From Nageia nagi (taxonomy: Eukaryota; Pinophyta): a DNA stretch of 64,000 nt. Position numbers and translations under genes: made by a program. The notes under the pieces are model-generated. The model saw only the letters and a program-made list of their open reading frames with translations. It did not search any database and was not told the DNA's origin. Positions within the stretch are counted from its first letter, which is position 1. Each line of letters opens with the position of its first letter. Below, piece after piece: positions 1-64,000 of this stretch. The stretch covers positions 101,432,001-101,496,000 of the forward strand of contig JBITNC010000001.1 of NCBI GenBank assembly GCA_050084985.1, given 5' to 3'.

Positions 1-520
1 AGTTGGGGTTTTGGGGTCAACTAAGTGAAATGAGAAAATGATCTAGGGTTTTGGATTTTTATGCAGTTTCAAACATCCATAAAATAGTAGTTGAAAATGG
101 TCTATCATTACATATTCTTGTTATGAATGACCTAATAGACATTTATCAAATAGTAGTTGAAAATGGTCTTTCATCACATTTTCATCTATCAAACACTATT
201 TGAAAATGGGTTTTCATGGAATGTTGTTTTAATCTATCAAACACTAGCTGAAAATGACATGCATGCAAAATATCCATTCTATTTGACAAGAGTCATGGTG
301 CAAATGTAAATCCATCGGCTGTAATTCATACAAATACAAAAAAAGGAGTTTTAAGTGCTTACTTTTACAGCTAAGGTAGATTTCAAAGCAAGAAATACTG
401 CAACAAGAAGGTTCTTCAGAGCTCCACTAACTGGGGTTTCAAGGTCAACTGAGTGGAATGGGAGAATGGACTAAGGTTTTGGAGGTTATACATGGTTTCA
501 AACGAGCTCGTCAACTTGCA
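1..520. repeat. Degenerate short direct repeats
   Basis: Bases 1-80 and 428-505 are diverged copies of one another (both run from a GGGGTTT-GGTCAACT motif to GTTTCAAAC). Between them the motif TTGAAAATGG recurs at about 91, 155, 200 and, diverged, 249, each after a (T)ATCAAA-type lead. No coding potential is visible. Confidence 0.55.
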
Positions 521-619
521 TTAATTAAACATAGTAGACGTCCAAAAAGTTGGTTACCTCAGGCAATGTGGCCCGCTTACTTTTAAAAAAAAAATTGGTC
601 TGCAGACTTGCGATACTAA

Positions 620-1085
620 TATTGCATTTTAGTTTCATGAATTGTCGTAATTTTTCCACTTGACATATTCATAAAACTAATGCGACATTTTAGTTTCGTG
701 AATATGTTGTAGAGTTTTTTTTTTTAAACTTAGGTTTACATATTCGTGAAACTAATAAAACATATTAATTTAGTGAATATGACATTATTTTAGCGATTAT
801 GTTGCAAAGATTTTTATTTTTTTAAATTAGGTCAACATATTCGTAAAACTAACATGACGGATTGGTTTCGTGAATCTATAAACCTGGATTTCATGGCAAA
901 AATTGTGTCACATTCGCGAAACTAAAATGTAGCATTAGTTTCTGGAATATGTACCGATTTGAAAAATTAGAGTGCATATTTGCGAAATAAAAATGTAGTT
1001 TTAGCGTCACAACTATGCAACCAACTTTTTTTTTGACAGATTTGCTTGTATAGATTAGTTTCGCGAATATGCATAGATGGTCACC
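620..1085. repeat. Array of alternating inverted motifs
   Basis: The 13-mer-like motif ATATTCGTGAAACTAA and its reverse complement TTAGTTTCGTGAATAT alternate along the segment, with variants near 630, 690, 745, 770, 840, 868, 910, 940, 978 and 1060. Neighbouring copies could pair as hairpins. The spacing is irregular at roughly 50-120 bp. No reading frame is supported. Confidence 0.6.
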
Positions 1086-1099
1086 GAAAAGCGGACGAG

Positions 1100-2450
1100 G
1101 CCCATAGAAATTTCCAATAGATGTGTTAGAATATCAAAAACCACACAAGATTTTCAAGTTGTTAGGGGGGCGAAAAGTCCCTTAGCTAGACAATACTATA
1201 AACTCTAAACTATGGAATAAGTTCAAGAATGATTTTAATGACCACAAGTACCTGCAATAACCTTGTGTTGTGGTTTGTTGTGTGTAGTAATTAGATTCGT
1301 TCTCTCTAACGAGATTTCATGCCTTTAAACTTCTCTCTTTCGAAGTTCCAACCACTCACGTAACTGGTTTAAATATTTGTATCGTTCAACAACACCTTAT
1401 TTAATTATGTTTTTGGAGCTATGCCTCTTCCCTCTTGCACCATATCATGACTTAAGCAAGCTATCTCTTGCATTCACATGTCCTTTTATTAGTAATATTT
1501 AAAAACAAATTATGATGCTTTGAATGGAATAAAATATTATAGTCCAACAAACCTGACTTGCTAATGATGGCAAATTACCGATATGATACGCAACATGCAT
1601 AAGAGCAATTATAGGGAGATAAAACTTTTAATCTGGCGAAAGGAATAAGAATTGTAGTGAAAGACTCAAATCAAGAAACCTAATGCATTCACATAATAGA
1701 CATGAAATTGTGAATATGAAAAAGTAAGAATAAATCCACTAATTTGTATTATAGACATACTTGAATGTAATATGAATAATATTATGTAACATGATATTTA
1801 ATATGCAATCCTAAACAATTTTATTATGACGTGGAGTTTGTATTTAGTTGTTTCAGTTGTAGTTGTAGTTCTAGTTGTATTTATATACATGTACATTTAT
1901 ATTTGTTACTTTTTTATAAATAATAGATCATATAGTTTTTTAATTTTATTACAACCAACTAATTGTTTAACATTTCATAAGTGAGATTTCACCTCTCCAC
2001 CTTCACCCTATAGGGTGCCTCTCAATGTAATAACTTCATCTTTGATTGATTTTTTGTTCATAAATATTTAATCAAATTGTTGCAAAAGCATAACCCATTT
2101 AGCAACTACTTGAAAGATAAGGTTTAGATGACATGTCCCTATTGTGCAATGATATTAGTTGTTATGTGTTATTCATATCTAATGTGTTAATTGTTTAGTT
2201 GCAAAAATAATAGCAAAATACAACTTTTCAATTCATGTACATTTAATCTTCCAATCAATTAAATTTTTACTATGTAATAGATAACCTTTTCCTTGTCAAT
2301 ACCATATTTTTTACAAGCATCACATGTAAAGCACATGAAGTAATTGATACATACAAATATAATGGTCTATCTACTTGCAATAATGTTAGTGTAAAAGAAT
2401 TCAATATATATTTTATGACTGAATATAAAACTATTTGACATTTATCATTC
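1100..2450. other. AT-rich intergenic DNA, no gene seen
   Basis: No coding frame, RNA gene or terminal-repeat structure was recognised. A short GTTGTAGTT-like simple repeat occurs at about 1850-1880. Confidence 0.6.
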
Positions 2451-2455
2451 CATTT

Positions 2456-2605
2456 AACTTTAACATTTTTTAAGTAAATAAATGCAAAGAATACACTTCT
2501 CTTACCTCGAAAACTTTGTAATTACTTCAACTTTAATATTTTTTAAGTAAATAAATGCAAAGAATACACTTCTCTTACCTTGAAAACTTTGTAATTACTT
2601 CAATT
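2456..2605. repeat. Two-copy tandem duplication, 73-bp period
   Basis: The block containing TAAGTAAATAAATGCAAAGA begins at 2471 and again at 2544. The two copies are nearly identical, including ACACTTCTCTTACC and AACTTTGTAATTACTTCAA, so the duplication is recent relative to its surroundings. Confidence 0.85.
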
Positions 2606-3503
2606 TTTTGGAGGTGGTATTTCTGGAATAACTTCTTGTAACCAATAAAACCTAAAATATTACTTATGGATATTATAAATATGCACTTTTGTGACCCAAG
2701 GTTTACTTTATATTATCTTAATCTTTTGAAAAACTTTAGTGAATCATATAAATGGTCTTGTCTTTCTATTTGACAAGTAGATCGTTAATACATATCTCAA
2801 TGGTATAATGTATCATATTATGGAACACAATGACCAAGATCATTGATAAATTTCTTATACATTTTTAAGAACCAAAAATGTGACAACAAAACAAAACATA
2901 CTTCAAAAGGAGATAAAAATGTTGGTTTTCAAGATTAATACAAATCTGATTATATCTATAATAGAACATCAACAGAAGATAATATTTCATATCCAATAGT
3001 AGAATAAACAATGATATCAATGCTAAATAATAGAAAATTATTTTTTAAACAGATTTTAACAATATTGTAACACACAATCATATCTAAATCTCATCATTTG
3101 TGTATGATGTTATATATCCATAGAGTATAATATATTTTTCTAATAAATTTTGCGTTACAATATTTTTCAATTTCTTTTAAAAGTGTCTTACGATGTATTT
3201 TTTAAATTTTTTCTTGATAGATTTAACATCTTTATGAATAATAGAGTAATGAATAATGAAGCTAATATTAAAAATAAACATATCAGCATATATCTATACA
3301 AAAAATAGTAACAAATTCAACAAATAAAGTACTATTCTTGACCAAACACTAATTTTTATTGATTTAAAATTTTTTTATCATTTCTATGTTAACAACATCA
3401 ATATTTTCATCAAACAACATAAAAACATCATAAAATACAAATTAGAAAGTAAATCTAAACTTTTGATACTATTATTAAGCTATTTTTCTCCTGTACTAGT
3501 ATT
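2606..3503. other. AT-rich intergenic DNA, no gene seen
   Basis: Very AT-rich with many short poly-A and poly-T runs. No coding or terminal-repeat signal was found. Confidence 0.55.
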
Positions 3504-3689
3504 AGCTCATTATTAGTGCTTTTATTAAATAAATGGTAGCCAAAAAAAACAACGATAAAAATTCTTTTCATGGTGGAAAAGATCAAAATTTTAACTAGCT
3601 CATTGCTAGTACTTTTATTAAATAAATGGTAGCCAAAAAAACCAACAATAAAAACTCTTTTCATGGTGGAAAAGATCAAAATTTTAACT
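3504..3689. repeat. Two-copy tandem duplication, 93-bp period
   Basis: AGCTCAT-led blocks begin at 3504 and 3597 and share TTTTATTAAATAAATGGTAG, the poly-A run and TTTTCATGGTGGAAAAGATC. Small open frames on both strands here are only the repeat read twice. Confidence 0.85.
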
Positions 3690-4460
3690 TCCCACCTAGG
3701 AATTCAATGATGGCAAAGATATATCAGCTTGCATTGTGTAATTATAATAATTTAAAAAGATGGACCACAATAATAGTTAAAAAATGGATACTTCATTTTA
3801 ATATCAAATGCATGGAGTTCAAATGGGTTTTCTTTTTTATATATATATGAAACCACTCTTGCGAACCAATTTTTTGGAATTAGATTCCGTGTCTCAAGGG
3901 TTCTCTTCCGTCAAAGTCAACCCGAAGTCGCATTTGACCTTATCCAAACCAACATGGTCACCCATCGGTTGAGCTTAGCATATCCATATGATGTGAGGGG
4001 GGAGAGTTTTGAACCTGAGAATTTTATCTTCCCACTCCTCTCCAACTCCCCTCACATTATTGGATGTTCAAATGAGTTTTGTTAATTAAATGTGAAAATG
4101 TTATTGAGATTTCAAATAGGCTTTTTGTACCATGCCAGGTGAAAGCTTATGGCTAGAAGAAGTGCTAGGGATTTATTAGAATAGGGCATGGATTGGATTG
4201 ATGATTTATGCTATTACGCGAACAAAGATGATCTCATCCTTTCGAAAATTTACATACGTTCATTGGAATATCTTTGTCATCCCTTGGAATTCATATTGCA
4301 GAACATTAAGCTGTAGTCATTAAATATCATGGAATCAACATCTGCTTTCTCTTTATTGGTATGTGGTTACAGCATATCAACACTCCTGTCATGCATTTCT
4401 CATTTTGAAAAGAGGATGGTTGTTGATTCTCTGCTTCTGTTTAGTTTTTAATAAAAACTT
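3690..4460. other. Intergenic DNA, no gene seen
   Basis: No supported feature. A less AT-rich patch at 3880-4080 (around GTCAACCCGAAGTCGC) differs in composition from its surroundings but matches nothing I recognise. Confidence 0.5.
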
Positions 4461-5278
4461 TTTATTTATGTTACTGCAAGGAGTGTAATACCAACAAAAT
4501 TTCATTCAAATTTCTTTGGGCTGGCATGAAGAACATAGCCAAATTCGTGGTCAAATATTCCTTCAAGCAAAGAAATGTTGCAGCAAGCAATTGCAATCTT
4601 TATCACTCTTCCTACATAAACAAAAACCGGTCCTTGCGCACTTCACAAAGTGCACGCTAGGATTCTACACCAAATATAGGTTACAAGGAGGCTATTCCTA
4701 AACATGAAACACTAGAATTTCCAGAATCACGCACCCCCATCTTAGCATATGATGTTATGGAATTAAGAATAAAATAATGCATTCCTTTCAGTCATGGGTT
4801 CTGCAGCTTAAGAATCATGAGTCCATGTCCGTCTGTATCCACTATTATATGCTCAACGGTAGTATTCAAATCCTGCACAATGTTTATGGCTACCAATGCG
4901 CTTTTTATACAAGCAGAGGCCTCCAGATTCCACAATGTTGACTGTCAAAGCTCCAATGCCGAGTCTGAATTTGACTACATTGATTAGTGTAAAAGATACT
5001 CCAGTTTTATTGGATACCATGAAGTCAGATGGCAAAATACAGTGCTTAAGACTTGATTCCTACTTGCAGAAACCATTATAAAGGTTTTCCTTTTCATTGA
5101 ATTATAGTGTCAAACAATTTGAGATTTCACCTTCCTGCATGCGAAGGAGCAAAGCCAAAGTGCATTGTTTGAAAAGAATAATATACAATGTTTTACCCTT
5201 CCAAAAGGTAAGAACACTGCAAAATTTTATGCAGGAAAATATCTCCGTTGTCCTGCACCTGATTCATATTATTTGCAT
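4461..5278 (-). other. Region just downstream of the kinase stop; probable 3'UTR
   Basis: Non-repetitive sequence of moderate composition follows the kinase TGA on the minus strand. An AATAAA hexamer (TTTATT on +, 4461-4466) lies about 810 nt past the stop and could be a poly(A) signal. The actual 3' end cannot be placed from sequence alone. Confidence 0.3.
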
Positions 5279-57089
<51,811 letters not shown>

Positions 57090-58004
57090 GGCTGCAAGCA
57101 TGAAAATTTGTTGTAACACTTATCAATGGTATTTTGGAAGCCAAGTAGAATCCTGAAGCAAAGATAATAAAAGATATGAAATGCCAACATAGAGAGAAGA
57201 ATAGATAAAGAACAACTTTTAAATATAAAAGACCTGCAATATGATCCAAAAATGTCCATGGGCAAGAAATTAGCAGTTTACTTCAAAAACTAATTTAAAA
57301 ACTCACACAAAAATAGCATAAAATTCTATTTCCAAACATCCATAGTTTTCCTCGCTAAACACAATAAATCCCAATTAAATAGTGTAGACCATTGATGGAA
57401 AACTTGCCGGTTACTTGCGAGGAATCACAAGAAATCGCAAATTTCTCAAAAAATGAGTAACTTGTTAAAAAACTCGCCGATGAGTTGCGACAAGTTTCAC
57501 CATGGATTTCAAGCTTTTCAATTTAAAAGTTCACCATCAATTTGAAATGTTCGAGGTGTTCTCGTCGATTTTTCACTGAATTTTTGCCTATTAATCTCCG
57601 AATCGTCATGCTCTTGTGACATTAATGAAAGTTGACATCTGATAGCCTAAGCTTGTTGTTTCAAACATTTTGCAGGTGATAAGATTTCAATCCTAAAATC
57701 AGATTTTTTTCACACACATAGCAAAGGAAATTGTCAAGAGAAAAAGCCCCAAATTCGTCTCTAGCACCCCCTTGACACCTATAGATGCACAAGCTAATGC
57801 CAAAGCAAATGGGATCATAGCTAAACCGAAAAGAAATTTGATGTTCAAGCAATAAACTCAAAATCTCAACCCTTCATTTGGGGATGGTGATTTATGGCTG
57901 TGGCCAACAAAATAAATAAACATCAAGCAGCAGCCTTCAAATCCCCCACCACCATTCAGGGATAATTGTTTAATTGCTACAAGTCATTAGAATATCGAAA
58001 ATAA
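57090..58004 (-). promoter_or_regulatory. Kinase 5' leader and promoter-side region
   Basis: Directly upstream of the kinase ATG. A TGCTTGCAG acceptor-like site ends two bases before the ATG, suggesting a 5'UTR intron whose first exon lies further upstream. A segment with ACTCGCC/TTGCGA-type words (57400-57500) looks repetitive. No TATA box could be chosen with confidence. Confidence 0.35.
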
Positions 58005-58193
58005 ATGGCAGCTGCTCATATAGGTGGAAGGAACTTAGTTTGCAACCCCCTGGATTTTCAACTGTGTAATCATGGAGAATCAAAAATAGTAAAAGGGCAC
58101 CTTCCCACCATCACTTCTTGCTCATCACAGCAGCAGCAATGGCAGTTTCATTTTTTGTACTATCGAAACTTGAAACTAGTTTTGCAGTTTTAG
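58005..58193 (+). CDS. Possible divergent first exon or short ORF
   Basis: A 62-codon plus-strand frame opens at AAATGGCAGCTGC, a favourable plant start context, about 0.9 kb from the kinase ATG on the opposite strand. The peptide has Gly/Asn/Leu-rich text and a QQQQ run and matches no family I recognise. A GTACTA donor-like site at about 58158 would end it after QFHFL. Without a convincing second exon it may be chance. Confidence 0.2.
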   Translation: MAAAHIGGRNLVCNPLDFQLCNHGESKIVKGHLPTITSCSSQQQQWQFHFLYYRNLKLVLQF

Positions 58194-61100
58194 AATGTGT
58201 TCATCCCCTTACAGTATTTTGGCCTATGAGTCTCTATGTAGATTAGAATTTTCACATCTCTATGATCCAAATGACTTCTACATGTATAAACAGTCAACTC
58301 ATATGGTTCATCAACGTTAACTTGGTAACCTAGTGTGACAATATCAGCTGTCGGATTTTAATTTTGTGGCAAATTTCTATGTGAAAGCCATATGACTGTA
58401 ATATTTTGAACTCAATAAAGCAAATGTGATTATATGACCTGGTAGTTGTCCTCCTCACGTTAATGTTTCATTTGTTTTAGGTTTTGGCTTTGTGGCTCCA
58501 CTCTTTGTCTAATGCTCTGAATTGAGTTTCATGAATCCGTAATGCTAGACTTGCTGCTTATTTGGGTTAAATTTATTTACAAAGAGAATCATTTTTACTC
58601 CCTGATGCATTGTATTTTAAACTATTTCTTGCACCCTTTTGCTGCCATCCTCTTTCTTGTGAATGTGTTAGGATAGGAGTAGTTTAAATGAGAATCATCT
58701 CTTTTGAGAAGCTATCTCAGTGACCACACCAGGTCCCCATGAAACATTTGCTTGTTGTGAATCCTTAAAGGCTTAAACAGATTCACCCATCAACACAGAC
58801 ATTGTACATTCATCTTCAACAAACCGTTTTAATGCTCAGCTCTTATTGTCAAAAATATTATTCTAAATTTAGTTCATTATTGATGAAAATAAGAATTGCA
58901 GTTTTGGATGTTATTAAGTGACGACATGACAATTTAAAATAATTGGTCATACAATCGAAAGTCCTTCATAATTGTTTGATAACTTAAGTGCCTCATGATT
59001 ATATTATTATGTTATGTACCATACCAGTCCTAAGAGGAAAAACACAACAATATTGACAAAAACTATGTGCTATGCACAGTATCATTTCTTTTTCTTTTCA
59101 TTTCATTTATAATGTTAATTTGGTTAATATTTTATGTCATCAATGTGAAATTAGTGAGGATTGCATAAACATAACATTATGCCATTATCTGCTGAGTGAA
59201 AAATTGGCCTTTATGTCATTGATGTGGATTTAGTAAGTATTGCATAAAAATAATATTATCTCCACAGTTTGTACACCAAGTCCAAGTGAAACATAGGCTC
59301 AAACTTTTGCAGTTGCCTAGAAAGGTTTCAAAACCTGAGATAACATAGTTTCCTGAGGGGACATAGCTGTTGGAGCTTGGTTTTCTATGTTGGGAGTTCC
59401 TTTATTCAAGGCTTAGAAGCTTAAGTGGGTTGAGACAGTGCTGAACTAGGATTCAACCCTTGGAATTTTTATTTTCCAATTGCATGCAGTCCAACACTCC
59501 TTGGAAGATTCCTCTGATTTCTCAGGTTAAACCTCCAGATGGGTTTTGACTCTGAACTTATCAGCTATGAGATGGAACTCCCAAATTTTACAACCCAAAA
59601 TGTGTGTTCAGCAAATCAATGTACAACACATGCTGTTAATACAATTTGTTTTCCACTTGGATATCAATATACTTTTTCAGTTCTTAGGCAATATCTATAT
59701 CGATATATAAATTTTTGACGGTAAGAAAAAAAAATCAGGGATCTCAACTCATACAAGAATTTTAAGTGTAGAATGCTTAGACACAACAAAATCCTGGGCT
59801 TGTAAGACAAAAGTTGCCACAAGGCTACCAAGAAGTTTGAACCTAGCTTTTGTACATCATTTCAAAAGAAATACAACTTATTATACTGCTCAAGCCACTT
59901 ACAAGAAATATCAAAGAGGATATTGCAGAATAACATCAGTTGCTTTTCAGGAGTATTCCTACCTCATGGAACATTTTTGGATGAACTTGTGTGGCCTCTT
60001 GCCTTGCACCATGGTCTACTCCACAGCAGCTACAGCTGAAAGAGCTGCTTCTACGTGAAGAGAACTCATTTAAATACACAACACTAAAATGCCTAAAGGA
60101 CTCATCAAAAAAAAGAATTGCAGTTAATGTAGCATAAGCTTTAATCCAACAAATTTTCCAAGTGAAAGTCACAATATGAGTCTACAGGCAGGGCAATAAC
60201 TGTAAAGATTTGAAACCTTCAATGCATTATAGGATTTAACAATTAGTTAATTTCTTTATTTTAACAAAAATGAGAGTCTTATTATTCCTTTCGAATAGGA
60301 CATCCCTGTGCAGAAAATAACTAATTATTTTTGTTTATGATTGCTATATAAGCCATCCTCATTTTGAAAGACACGAATGAATGCCAAGTATTTGTTCTAG
60401 TTTGTACACAGTCAACTAAATACCTCTTACATTGTTGTTTCAAATTTTAAATCCCCATTAGCAAGCTAAACTTATGTGCAGAGTAGAAGTCTATAAAGAG
60501 AGAGAATTTTTAAATAGCAGTGATTGCCCCATCTCTAAAAGGTATAGTAATTAAACTTACACTCAGTAAAAGCTCGGTAAGCCTTTGGCTCAATAAAAAT
60601 TCAGAATTCGGAAAAATCCAGGTATAAACTCAGAAAAAACTCATGAGTCAAATACAAAATCGGTAAAAACATCATCAAAACTCAATCAACATCAAAGACT
60701 TGTAAGTTGAATGTGTATACTCATTTTCATTGACTTGGCAAGATTACACTTGAGTACTCGCCAAACTTGAAGAGTTTGACTACTATGCTAAAAAGGACCT
60801 TAAAGGTAATAGTTGCAGAATCCTCAAGGTAATAACTAATAAATATGGTCATTGAGGTTGAGCTAGAGGGATGATTGGATTTTGGGTGTGTCATTACACA
60901 ATCTACGACTCTGTTTCCAACAGCATATACTATATGAAACCATGCATTCAACTGAATTCTTCATGTCATGGTAAGCTCCTTCATGTACAGGTAAGCATAG
61001 TAGTATGGTCAAAACACTCCATAAAACTCATCTTCAATGTGACTTTGGATGCTTGAAAGTTCAGTAAAGCGTGTCATTCTTCAAGAATAAAATTGAAAAT

Positions 61101-61680
61101 GAGTTCTAGATATTGAAGAGTCTAAACCTTTGTTACTTTGAAGTTGATGTTGAATTAAACAACTTTTGATCAATTCATCCTTCTGATGATCAAATAACGT
61201 CCTCAAGGATTTGCTCCAACCTTCTGATGAATTAAACAATATCCTCCTGCAAATTATTGCAATCAGTTCTTAGGCAAATTCATGTGACTTGAACTTTGAA
61301 ACAATTTTGCCAGCCAAAGTTAAAGAATATAATCCAAAAACTTGGCAAGAAACTAAACAATAGAATGGTAAACTAGCTGGATGAATGCGGTTGAATTCTC
61401 ATTTTTAATCATTAGCCCAAACTTGGTGATAACTTTCCAAACACCTGACTATGCTAGTTTTTCCTTACTGCAAAGTCTAAGGTAGGAGCTCTTCACCACA
61501 AGTTAACCAAATGTTGACTCAAACCACTGGATTCGGACACATTATGAAACTCCATAGTCAATAAAAATGTTGATCCTAATTTCCGAACATGTTGATTCTG
61601 CAAGCTTTTCCATGAAGGCAAATTCTGAGTAACAGGCTATCATCTGAGTAAATGCCAATTCAAACCTATTAAAACCTATG
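58194..61680. other. Upstream intergenic DNA
   Basis: AT-rich. It contains possible tRNA-derived pieces near 59400-59480 and 59810-59860 and a motif-rich patch (AACTCAGAAAAA, CTCGGTAA) at 60560-60790. No coding gene was recognised. Confidence 0.4.
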
Positions 61681-61753
61681 GACCATCTAAAACTTGAACC
61701 TAGGACCTCCTGTTAACTAGAACAGATGTTCTACCCCTGAGCTACCAGACCTC
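61681..61753 (-). ncRNA. tRNA-derived sequence (SINE head or tRNA pseudogene)
   Basis: The minus strand has an A-box TAGCTCAGGGGTAGAAC, a five-pair anticodon stem CTGTT/AACAG with a six-base loop, and a B-box-like GGTTCAAGT in a T-arm (CTAGG/TTTAG). The acceptor arms do not pair, so it is not a working tRNA gene. A related T-arm occurs at about 62140-62170. Confidence 0.5.
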
Positions 61754-63110
61754 TTGCATTAGTATTTTTCCTGGAGTGTGGATTGACCTCCAACAAAACC
61801 AACTACCTCATACAGACCTAAAAGTAAACATTAAATTAGTATGAGTTAGTTCTATTAGTTTTCGCACAGATGCTAACCCAATCTATATAGTGCTGGGCCT
61901 TTTCCAAGAATTCATAATCTGTAAACATTACTACTGTTTAAGATCTCCACTACTTGTCAAATCAGACATACCAAAATAGGTCCATACTTTATAATCGTAC
62001 CTATATTCTTCAATTAAATCTTTTTTGTGGCTTTCTGCTAGATTTGTTTTGAAAATAACAGATTGGATTACCTTCTCCTTTTCCTAAAATTATTTGCACA
62101 CCCCAAACAGCTGTTGTTTTGTAAATTTAGACCAACTAGGACTTTAGCCTAGGACATCTTGGAAACCGCCACAGGCAATAAACACTGAGGTACTATCACT
62201 CTCATGCATCAACATTTTTTAGAGTGCATGACATTAAGTTTATCCCCCACTCAAATTGTGCAGTTGCCAGTTTAATCATGAAACTTTGTTAGTCTCACTT
62301 CCCTTCTTGTAAAATTTCTGCAGAAATGGCAGTCGTTGAAAGCAAAATGAAAACACACAAACACCCGGAACATTTTAAAGATAACAAGCAAGCTAATTGC
62401 AGACCATGCCCTTAACTCATTTCTCGTGTTCAAAGATTCAAAAACCTATCAAAGAGGGAAATCCCACAAAAAACTCCATTAATCTTAAATACTAACTACA
62501 AAACTATAATCATAATTCAACATAACAATACAAAACTATACCCAAAAGGGTAAACCCACAAAAGCATTGCCCTAATTTTACAAAACATCACAAAATTAGA
62601 CTCAAAATTCAACAAAATAACATACTCTTCGACTTCAAGGAGGTGTAGGAAGTGAATTGTGGCATCCTGCTTCATTCCTCTAATCATTCATTCAATCATG
62701 GCCTACTCTTTTGCACGAGTCACTCATGTTGCTTCCTTCGCCCGCCTTTTGTTTGCCACAGCCCACCAGCTCCAAACTTAGTCAAATTGATGATACATTC
62801 GATAACTGGGCGTCTGAATTGAATAGTCTTAATTGAATTTTTTAGTGGCACGGAGGGGATGTATTCAAATGTCAAACCCACCGCAACATCGGGATGGCAT
62901 GAAAACGAAATTGTTGTATATAGCCTGACATTCTGGAAAGCCACTTGTAAATTTGTAATACTGGGGAACTTTTATGGTATCCAGCACCAATGTTCCGTTA
63001 AAAAGCCTCCTCTTCCTTTACTGAACTGACATGTGAAAAGGACCAAAACAAGCTTCGCAGAGTGGAATGCAATGTGAAATGAAGCTCGGATGAACTCGAA
63101 GGACACCAGA
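61754..63110. other. Upstream intergenic DNA
   Basis: No recognised gene. The region 62140-62215 (minus) is a second tRNA-like piece with a perfect CTAGG/CCTAG T-stem. Minus-strand frames at 62720-62944 and 62972-63247 are open but unidentified. Confidence 0.4.
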
Positions 63111-63114
63111 CAAA

Positions 63115-63705
63115 TTAGTAGATGTGATGGAAGAATCAGATAACCAGATTTAATTATTTGTTTAATATATATTTGGTGTATTATGTTTAGGTGCATAGAT
63201 AAAGTTATTTGAGATTTGAAGTTATTTATCTCTTTGGATAAAGTCATTCAAGATTTTAAATTATATATAATTTTATTTTAAAGCGATAAATTAGGAGATG
63301 TGATGAAAGTATAAGTTAATGTTTGACTAGTATGGTGTATTATGTTTTAGTCTTTCATTTTCTATATTTTTGTAGAGGTGTCTTTTTCGTTAAAGTCATT
63401 CAAGATTTTACTTTACAGAGATAAAGAAGGAGATGTGATAGAAGTATAAGATAATATAATTTATCGTTTTTCTATAGTTTGATTAGCATATTTATGATGA
63501 AAATATAAGATAATTTGATTATAAGTCATCGAAGATTTTACTTTGGAGAGAAATATTAAGCAATGTGATAGAAGTATAAGATAGTTTGATTTGTTGTTTT
63601 TCTACGATTTGATTAGCATACTTATGATGGAAATATAAGATAATTTGACTTTTACTTTGGAGAGATAAATTGGGAGATGTGATGGAAGAATAAGATTTTT
63701 AGTCA
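63115..63705. repeat. Degenerate tandem array, about 110-175 bp units
   Basis: The word GATGTGAT(A/G)(G/A)AAGTATAAG recurs at about 63119, 63294, 63430, 63561 and 63671, accompanied by GTCATTCAAGATTTTA and TTTGATTAGCATA. Units vary by insertions and deletions. Confidence 0.75.
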
Positions 63706-64000
63706 CCCTAAGATTTTAAGCTCTCACATTTGAGAGGTTTCAACAACCTTACTTACCAACTCCTTTAGTGGGCATTCACACTTCCTATATTTTAATGTAT
63801 GGATTACATTAGAAAATTATAGGTTTATCATTCAACAATAAAGTATTGGTTGAATGGTTGAAACATTTAAGTGATTAAGGTTTAAATTTTGATGGGATTC
63901 AAAGATGATAATATTGAAATCAATTATGGTGATATCATCATAAAATTGATAAATACCAAATCAAATTGATAATAATAGTGTTTGATGATGTTAATGTTGA
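63706..64000. other. AT-rich end of window
   Basis: No feature recognised. Confidence 0.4.

Noticed and set aside
61681-61753. Functional tRNA gene
   Set aside because: A- and B-boxes are present but the acceptor arms do not pair and the anticodon loop has six bases.
62720-63247. Two minus-strand frames of 74 and 91 codons
   Set aside because: No family resemblance, no splice partners, and one is AT-rich low-complexity.

Overview
The window looks like nuclear DNA of a gymnosperm, most likely a conifer. It is AT-rich, has one single-copy plant kinase gene with very long introns, and those introns are packed with nested, decayed LTR retrotransposons, LINE and hAT remnants and tandem arrays. 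The species call is inference; no diagnostic marker gene is present.

One host gene can be assembled completely. It is a receptor-like cytoplasmic kinase on the minus strand, spanning 57089 down to 5279 in six exons: 57008-57089, 56636-56751, 25513-25723, 25065-25302, 15188-15338 and 5279-5677. All five introns are GT-AG, every phase matches, and the exons sum to 1197 nt, an uninterrupted 398-residue frame plus stop. All kinase motifs are present. It resembles the CRPK1 (cold-responsive protein kinase) group of cytoplasmic kinases. Intron 2 is 30,912 bp; introns 4 and 5 are about 9.7 and 9.5 kb; introns 1 and 3 are 256 and 210 bp.

Layout by + coordinate. 1-5278 lies downstream of the kinase and holds small tandem repeats and an inverted-repeat array. 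5678-15187 is intron 5, with a LINE ORF1 remnant (about 7.1-8.9 kb). 15339-25064 is intron 4: a decayed Ty3/gypsy gag-protease region split by a hAT element with terminal inverted repeats and an 8-bp target duplication (17803-19210), then a long repeat with a 183-bp periodic array (R1), an RNase H scrap, and two direct copies of a roughly 340-bp intron segment near its ends. 25724-56635 is intron 2: an LTR-like segment, an inverted copy of the long repeat (R3), a Ty1/copia copy split by about 6.6 kb of other elements including repeat R2, a second copia copy tail-to-tail with the first, a cluster of solo LTRs with target duplications, and a Ty3/gypsy element whose 5' LTR was itself hit by a solo LTR. 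57090-64000 is upstream of the kinase, with tRNA-derived SINE-like pieces, a possible divergent first exon and a degenerate tandem array at 63.1-63.7 kb.

Every transposon reading frame seen is broken. The kinase is the only gene I would treat as functional. I found no CRISPR array, operon or clearly new multi-gene system. The most unusual signals are the 183-bp arrays inside TATA-bearing long repeats, the solo-LTR cluster, and the survival of an intact kinase frame across introns this large.
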